The notes beneath the pieces are model-generated. The model saw only the letters and a list, made by a program, of their open reading frames with translations. It did no database searches and was not told the DNA's origin. The translations under genes and the position numbers were made by a program. Shown here piece after piece: positions 58,323 to 64,000 of a stretch of DNA of 64,000 nucleotides (position 1 is the stretch's first letter; each line of letters opens with the position of its first letter). Origin of the DNA: Saccharina japonica (Eukaryota; Sar; Phaeophyceae; Laminariales; Laminariaceae). The DNA lies in contig MEHQ01002061.1 in the NCBI GenBank assembly GCA_008828725.1, positions 565,336 through 629,335 of the forward strand, read 5' to 3'.

Positions 58323-58401
58323 CCACTCTGTACCGCAATATAATAACCGTTTAGATCAAATATTTGTATACAAACGGTTCTTAGAATTTGGCACAGAGTG
58401 A
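58323..58401. mobile_element. Short palindromic MITE (CTGNCCCGAAATATA family)
   Basis: Ends CCACTCTGTACCG and TTGGCACAGAGTGA with TA on each side and an AACCGTTT/AAACGGTT inner palindrome. Confidence 0.65.
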
Positions 58402-58559
58402 TACACTAGATAACAAATAAATGCAGAGTACGTGACGCCACTGTTTGGGCCATGTTCAAATTATTAGCTGAGAAAGGATGTGTCCTATACACTATTCATA
58501 ATTCAATTTTGGATGGGTGCCGCAGTACGGGTAGCACGTTTTGGCCAACACATTTCTCA

Positions 58560-58870
58560 CTGATTATTACTGACTATTACGTACTAATTGTTACTGACTG
58601 TTGTTGACTACTACAGACTATTGCAGACTACTACCGTACTGTTGACTAGAATTGTCCATTAGTGACTATTTACTGACTGTTAGTAACTGTTACTGACTAT
58701 TTCAGACTGTTACTGACTATTACTGACTATTACTGACTATTTCTGACTATTTCTGACTATTTTCTGACTATTTCTGACTATTAATGAGCATTACTGACTA
58801 TTACTGACTGACTGTCACCGACTGTCGCTGACTGTTGGTGACTATTGCCGACTAGTAGTGCATATTAGTG
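58560..58870. repeat. TACTGACTAT minisatellite
   Basis: A degenerate tandem array of 9-10-bp units (TTACTGACTA, TTTCTGACTA, TTGCAGACTA). Units are most regular at 58680-58815 and drift at both edges. Confidence 0.9.
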
Positions 58871-59062
58871 ACTACTACTACCGACGGGGCTCCCCAAAAG
58901 AGGAATTACCCTACGTACGAAGTACATCGCTGTGACATGGAATTATTAGTGTTTTACAGACGTAGGCCATGCCATGGTTCATCGGGTTATACTTTCATGA
59001 TTATAAAGGCCTGCTTTGGCTCATTTGCTACTATCAGAAAATTTTACCTGGTAGGGCATTTG

Positions 59063-60089
59063 ACAAATAGGGGGACACCCCCCATATATCGTAACAAAAG
59101 GGGAGACACTACCAAGCACCGGCGGCGAGGTTCTCGTTAAAGAGGCGGTCGTCAACACCAATCCAACGGTCCAGCGCATTAACGGTATACTCGTAGTAAT
59201 ATATACTAACCACCACTCTGACCGAACAGCTCAACATACCACTTCCTGGTACAATAAGACTCTCCTCTCCTTTACGTCATGGTACGTACCTGATATACGC
59301 GTACTTCGCATACGTATACGGCGGTACCGGCACTAATACATGTACGTACAACAGCCAGCAGTAGTACCAGTACAGAGGAGTACTACAGTACTATCCTTTG
59401 GTACATACATATTTACGTATACTCGTATGATATGTATGTTGGTGAGTTTTTAGGACCACAGGGCACAGGGCGCCAACCAATGTTGGAATGCATTGATTTG
59501 CAGGGCCACACCTGACAACCACGATTGATTCTAAACCAGATGTGCTTGTCACAGGACCTTTCGTATATGGTGTGTAGTGTGTAGGCAGTACTCACGGAAT
59601 CATTTGTAATATATACGTACATCACGTATGCTGATCTGCTGACCACGTTTGCCTAGGTATGTGCCGTTGGTCTTTTCGACGTTAGGCGTCGTCTGTTGGG
59701 CGTGCCACAACAACCAGAATACGGAGTGGTCACCTACCCGTGGTCTTTTTGAAACAGAAAGGGGGATACCTCTCCGCAGCGTGACAAAAAGGGGGACGTT
59801 ACGTAAAAAGGGGGACTTTCCCAAACCAAGTAGATGGAAAGGGGGATACCCTCGCGTAGGCATAAAAAAAAGGGGGATATGCTCACACCCCCCTTTTGAT
59901 CGCTCTCGTTCACCCGCTAAACATATGAAAAAAAAAACGCTGTGGATGGTAGGGAGATGCCATGTAAGTGTGGCAAACGCATCGGGTTTTAATTTCGAGT
60001 CGATTTGACAGAGTACATAGGCGTACCCGGTGGCGAAAACCGATGTCCCCCTTTTTGTCACGATATAGGGGGAATATACCCTTTTTTGT
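59063..60089. mobile_element. About 1-kb inverted-repeat element with AAAAGGGGGA units
   Basis: The left end (ACAAATAGGGGGACACCCCC, then TATATCGTAACAAAAGGGG) and the right end, reversed (ACAAAAAAGGGTATATTCCC, then TATATCGTGACAAAAAGGGG), match over about 48 bp. The motif AAAAAGGGGGA recurs at least six times inside (59756-59895). No transposase is seen; end positions are approximate. Confidence 0.6.
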
Positions 60090-61129
60090 AAAATAAAATT
60101 ATACGTAGCCCCCTATCGTCGCATGCATATTCCGGTTCTAAACCAAGCTTGCCAATGCTTCGGGCTCCATTGGAGCCACACACTTATACTGAACGTTCAA
60201 GCTACTAACTGACGACGCGTACGCACTGTTTGCACCGCAAAATAACAGGTGGTTTGCGAGCGAACCACCAAACGTACTGGGTACGAAAAGGCGAAACACA
60301 AACCAAACGCTTTAGAAAACAAGAAGGAAAAGCACAAGGAAATGTAAGAGACAAAAGGGCCGAGAATTTTCCTCCTGAAAAGCGCCAGATGAAGCTCAAC
60401 CCGAAAAGGGGTCATCAGCGTATTGCTTCGCGGCAGGGGCTAACGTCATCGCACGCACCCTCCTAGCAGAGGCGTGCATTTCCAGCATCAACGAGACGTG
60501 GGCCACCGTCTGTTGGTCAAGTTCACGCCCGAAGACCACGCCACCGTGTCCTTGGTGGCACCGGCGGCGTGCTCCACGGGAGAAGCGAACGTGCGCTTGG
60601 TCGACATTGAAGAAACATGGGCTACCCTGGTGGCCAAATTCCCGCTCTAAGACACCGCAGCCGCGTCTCCGCGGCGGCGGTGGTGAAGGCGGCGGCCGGG
60701 GCGGTGGCGGCGACGGTCGGGGTGGCGGGCGTGCTGGCGAGTGAAATCAAGGAAAAGGAAGGAAGTCCCCACCGGTGGCGCCCAGAAGGCGAGTACGTCT
60801 CCCGGGTGCTCTTCGACATTATCAGCTTCCGCAGCCTTCAATCGGGCCGCGGAAATGACGGACAACGCTTTGCGCATCTGCAGTCCATCACCATACCAAC
60901 GTTGGGCGAGATAGGTAGTAAGATCATGGCAGCGTCCGGCAAAGATTCTCCGACAAGTCCGACGCGTGCCCGAAGGAGGTTTCGAAGCCATTCCTGCAGT
61001 CTAGCCTCACAGCTCTTCGATAAATGAGTGTCGATCCATTTTCGTTTGGATGGGGTGGAGGCGGCTCAGAACTTGCGGGCGGGGCAATGCTACAGTGTGG
61101 TGACCACTGCTGGAGGGTTGCGGTGACCA
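60090..61129. other. Possible 5' part of LINE relic
   Basis: From about 60450 the base composition becomes GC-rich. A near-repeat occurs (ATCAACGAGACGTGGGCCAC, and later ATTGAAGAAACATGGGCTAC). Plus-strand translation is broken and not recognisable on its own, but it adjoins the reverse-transcriptase relic and may belong to it. Confidence 0.35.
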
Positions 61130-61435
61130 CTGCTAGAGGCGATGGACTGTAGCATGGGGCAGTTTGGGGTGGCTGTGTCTAAAGGTATCGAGCATGTGAG
61201 CTTGAGAGCGCTACGTAGCGCTACACGAGACGGGCAACCGGCCCATTATCACGGACTGCTCCAACGCCTTCAACACTGTCAACTTGAAGGGGAGAGCACC
61301 CGCGTGCCAGCGCTCAAGCCGTTAGTGGTCACGTTCTACGGCGAGAGGCCAATTAATGCGGGTTTTCGGATGACCGATTGCACCGCACGATCTCTTGTTC
61401 CAGACGGGTGCAGCAAGGATACCCTATGATGCCGG
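61130..61435 (+). pseudogene. Non-LTR retrotransposon reverse transcriptase fragment
   Basis: Plus-strand frames read QFGVAVSKGIEHVSLRALRS, then after a shift IITDCSNAFNTVNLKG (D-x-x-NAFN, catalytic motif A region, GAC at 61254), then after another shift VPALKPLVVTFYGERP...GFRMTD. The order fits a LINE-type reverse transcriptase between the finger region and the palm. The YADD region is missing, and frameshifts make it a relic. Confidence 0.75.
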
Positions 61436-62329
61436 AAATATGTTATGAACCGTTTCAGGCAGAGATTATGTGGTTCTGAGTGGGATTCGAGAGCAAGGAA
61501 TATAGCCCTTCGCAAGAACGGTTCGAAGCTCGAGCAAGCACGCCATCCAGCGAGCGAACGAGCGCACCGCGCATCTTACGAACGGCGGCCGACCGGACTG
61601 TCAGACACAAAGGGTGGGGGAAGCTTGACGTGGGCGGATTCGATAGTGACACGGTCAAGAAATGCTTCATCGACGTAGGTGGCTTTTTGAGATCATCACC
61701 TGTAAACAAAAAAGCATACACGAGCTCGCTTATCATGCGACCACACGTGACACGTGCAGCAGTACCGTTAGATGGGAGTTCCAAGACAAACCCGGTCCCA
61801 GTGACGTATTTTAGGGGAGTCGCTGGAGTAAAGCAGTACTCGTACAACAGTAGGAGGAGCTGAAATGACTGAGTACTCGCAAGTACCTGTACTGCTGTAG
61901 TACTACTGCTGCTGTAGTACTAGACGACCAGGATTAGGCTTGCCATTGCAGCTTATTCCTCTACTACATACTGCTGTGATTTGTGTCTCCCGTCTTGGGG
62001 CTGTTCGGGTCAGTTTATTTCAAGATACTACTATTATACTGCTGCTGCTGCTGTGTTGCTGCTGCTGCTGTACATCAGCTAGCTGTGAGTTCTACCGATT
62101 GAGTTGCAATAAAGTCAAAGTTAGTTGCCGATGCCACTATATTCTCCAACTCATGACAGCTTTCGCCGAGTGTGTACTTTGAAGCCGTTGCAGCTGCCCT
62201 GACTACTGCGGCGTCGTTCACATGCCTTATCATGTTTTGTTTCCCGCTGGGTGCGGGCCGACTTCATTATTAATGGCAAGGGTTAATGGATATAAATAAT
62301 AATATAATAAGGATGACATTTCGTCCCTG
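61436..62329. other. Spacer between LINE relic and satellite
   Basis: Overlapping plus frames at 61445-61863 have no motif beyond the relic. It contains a CTG run (62040-62071) and dense GTAC/AGTACT motifs (61830-61925). Confidence 0.5.
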
Positions 62330-64000
62330 CGTTTTCCGAGCCCGCCGCCCATTGGTCGAGGGGGGCCCCCAGCCCGCCCTCGGCCAATCAGAGGCCGCGG
62401 CGCGCGCGGCGGGAGTTGCCCCTCGGCGAAACCCCCCAGTCCCGCCGCACCCGGGGGCGATAGGGCCCCATACCCGGTTCGCAAATCCTTCCGTATCTCT
62501 ACGGCCGATCGCTGATTGGTTGGGGCTCGAAAATAAAGCCAGCGCCACCCGGGGACGCTAGGGCCCCATCCCCGGATCGGAAATGCCTCCATTCATGTAC
62601 AATTCCAAAAGCCAGGGAACGAAAACCGAGGTCTCCCGGGTCGACACCGCCGGCCCTGGTGTCGAAACCCCAGCCACACCGGCCGATCGCTGATTGGCCG
62701 GGGCTCGTATACAGAGCCAGAGCCACCCGGGGACGACAGAGTATCATCCCCGGGTCGGAAATACTTCCATGCATCCGCAACTCCTGACCCGGAGACGATT
62801 GATACCCATCCCCGGTTTAGAAATCCCTCCGTATCGCTACAACTCTGACCACCCAGGGACGAAAATAACGATGCCCCGGGTCAAACCCGCCCCGCACGGT
62901 GTGGAAACCCCAGCCCGACCGGCCGATCGTTGATTTACTGGGGCTCGAAAATAAATCCAGTGCCAACCGGGGACGATAAGGCCCCATAACCGGTTCGTAA
63001 ATCCTTCCATACATGTACAAATCCAACAACGCGGGGACGAGATCCGAGATCCTCCGGGTACACCGCCGCGCACGGTGTGGAAACCCCAGCCACACCAGCC
63101 GATCGCGGATTGACTGGGGCTCGTGTACAAAGCCGTAGACACCCGGGGACGACAGAGTATCACCCCCGGATCGAACGTACTTTCATACATCCACAACTCC
63201 TCACCCGGGGACGATAGAGCCCCATCCCCGGTTCACAAATCCTGCCGTATATCTACAACTACAACAACCCGGGGACGAAACAAACGACCCCCCGGCTCGA
63301 AACCGTCCCGCACGGTGTGGAAACTCCTGTCCGACCGGCCGATCGTTGATTGGCTGTGGCTCGAAAATAAAGCCAGTGCCACCCGGGGACGATACCGCCC
63401 CATCCCCGGACCGGAAATCCCGCCATGCATCCACAACCCCTGACCCGGGGACGATAGGTCCCCATCCCCGGTTTGGAAATCCCTCCGTATCGCTGCAACT
63501 CTGACCACCCGGGGACGGAAATGATGATGCCCCGGGTCAAAACCGCCCCGAACGGTGTGGAAACCCCCGCCCGACAGGCCGATCGTTGATTTACCGGGGC
63601 TCCAAAATAAAGCCAGCGCCACCCGGGGATGATAAGGCCCCATATCTGGTTCGGAAATTCCTCCATACATGTACAACTCCAACAACGCGGGGACGAAAGC
63701 CGAGATCCCCCGGGTCGACACCGCCGCGCACGGTGTGGAAACCCTAGCCACGCCGGCCGATCGCTGATTGGCCGGGGCTCGTATACAAAGTCGTAGACAC
63801 CTGGGGACGACAGAGTATCATCCCCGTATCGGGAGTCCCGCCATACATCCATAACTCCTTACCCGGACACGGTAGGTCCCCATACCCGGTTTGGGAATCC
63901 CTCCGTATATCTACCACTCCGACCACCCGGGCACGAAAATGTTGATGCTCCGGGTCACAACCGCCCCGCACGGTGTGGAAACCCCAGCCTGACCGGCCGA
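62330..64000. repeat. GC-rich satellite with 178/240-bp monomers
   Basis: The marker GGCCGATCG.TGATT recurs at 62503, 62681, 62921, 63097, 63337, 63577, 63755 and 63995, giving spacings of 178, 240, 176, 240, 240, 178 and 240 bp. Monomers are built from subunits of about 60 bp (ACCCGGGGACGA...CCCCGGNT), three in the short and four in the long form. The array continues past the window end. Open frames on the minus strand mirror the repeat and are not genes. Confidence 0.92.

Noticed and set aside
62837..63971. Long minus-strand frames in the 3' end of the window
   Set aside because: They repeat with the satellite monomers and arise from a repeat unit that lacks stops.
1..64000. CRISPR arrays, bacterial operons or an integrated phage
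   Set aside because: Introns, SINEs and eukaryotic transposons show nuclear eukaryotic DNA. The tandem repeats lack CRISPR repeat/spacer structure.

Overview
The window looks like nuclear DNA of a brown alga (Phaeophyceae). Three genes can be assembled. All have many short exons split by introns of roughly 0.2 to 5 kb. The best preserved encodes a secreted alginate (mannuronan) C-5-epimerase, an enzyme family expanded in brown algae. The rest is dense in microsatellites, poly-C/poly-G runs, short inverted-repeat elements and decayed retroelements. Species cannot be named from the sequence. Exon models were built by hand from splice signals, reading phase and family similarity; no transcript or database was consulted.

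Layout. 1-3300: a 302-bp direct repeat (1-302 and 2801-3102) flanking a non-coding stretch, then the 5' flank of the first gene. 3301-16043 (+): mannuronan C-5-epimerase, 13 exons, 521 codons, every intron phase consistent. Its introns carry TTAA-flanked micro-elements, a tRNA-derived SINE, and two tandem duplications that copied splice-site regions. 16044-27124: no gene recognised; it holds a 1.3-kb field of CATGGC...GCCATG mini-palindromes with a SINE inside, a 48-bp minisatellite, a 244-bp palindrome, and two copies of a MITE family with 4-bp target duplications. 27125-34085 (-) and 46068-56010 (-): two paralogous tandem-GNAT acetyltransferase genes with the same eight-exon plan, made by a segmental duplication. 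34086-46067: a repeat-rich spacer with two PIF/Harbinger-type elements, a foldback element, a nested MITE pair and a broken Ty1/copia integrase region. 56011-62280: mariner-like foldback, minisatellite, a roughly 1-kb inverted-repeat element and a LINE reverse-transcriptase relic. 62330-64000: GC-rich satellite of alternating 178- and 240-bp monomers, running off the end.

How the genes relate. The epimerase would act on alginate in the secretory pathway or cell wall, turning mannuronate into guluronate residues. The two GNAT genes are cytosolic-type acetyltransferases of unknown substrate and have no evident link to the epimerase. The most notable material is in how introns and repeats evolve here: copied splice junctions, hypervariable poly-C tracts upstream of acceptors, and several small transposon families whose target duplications can be read directly.
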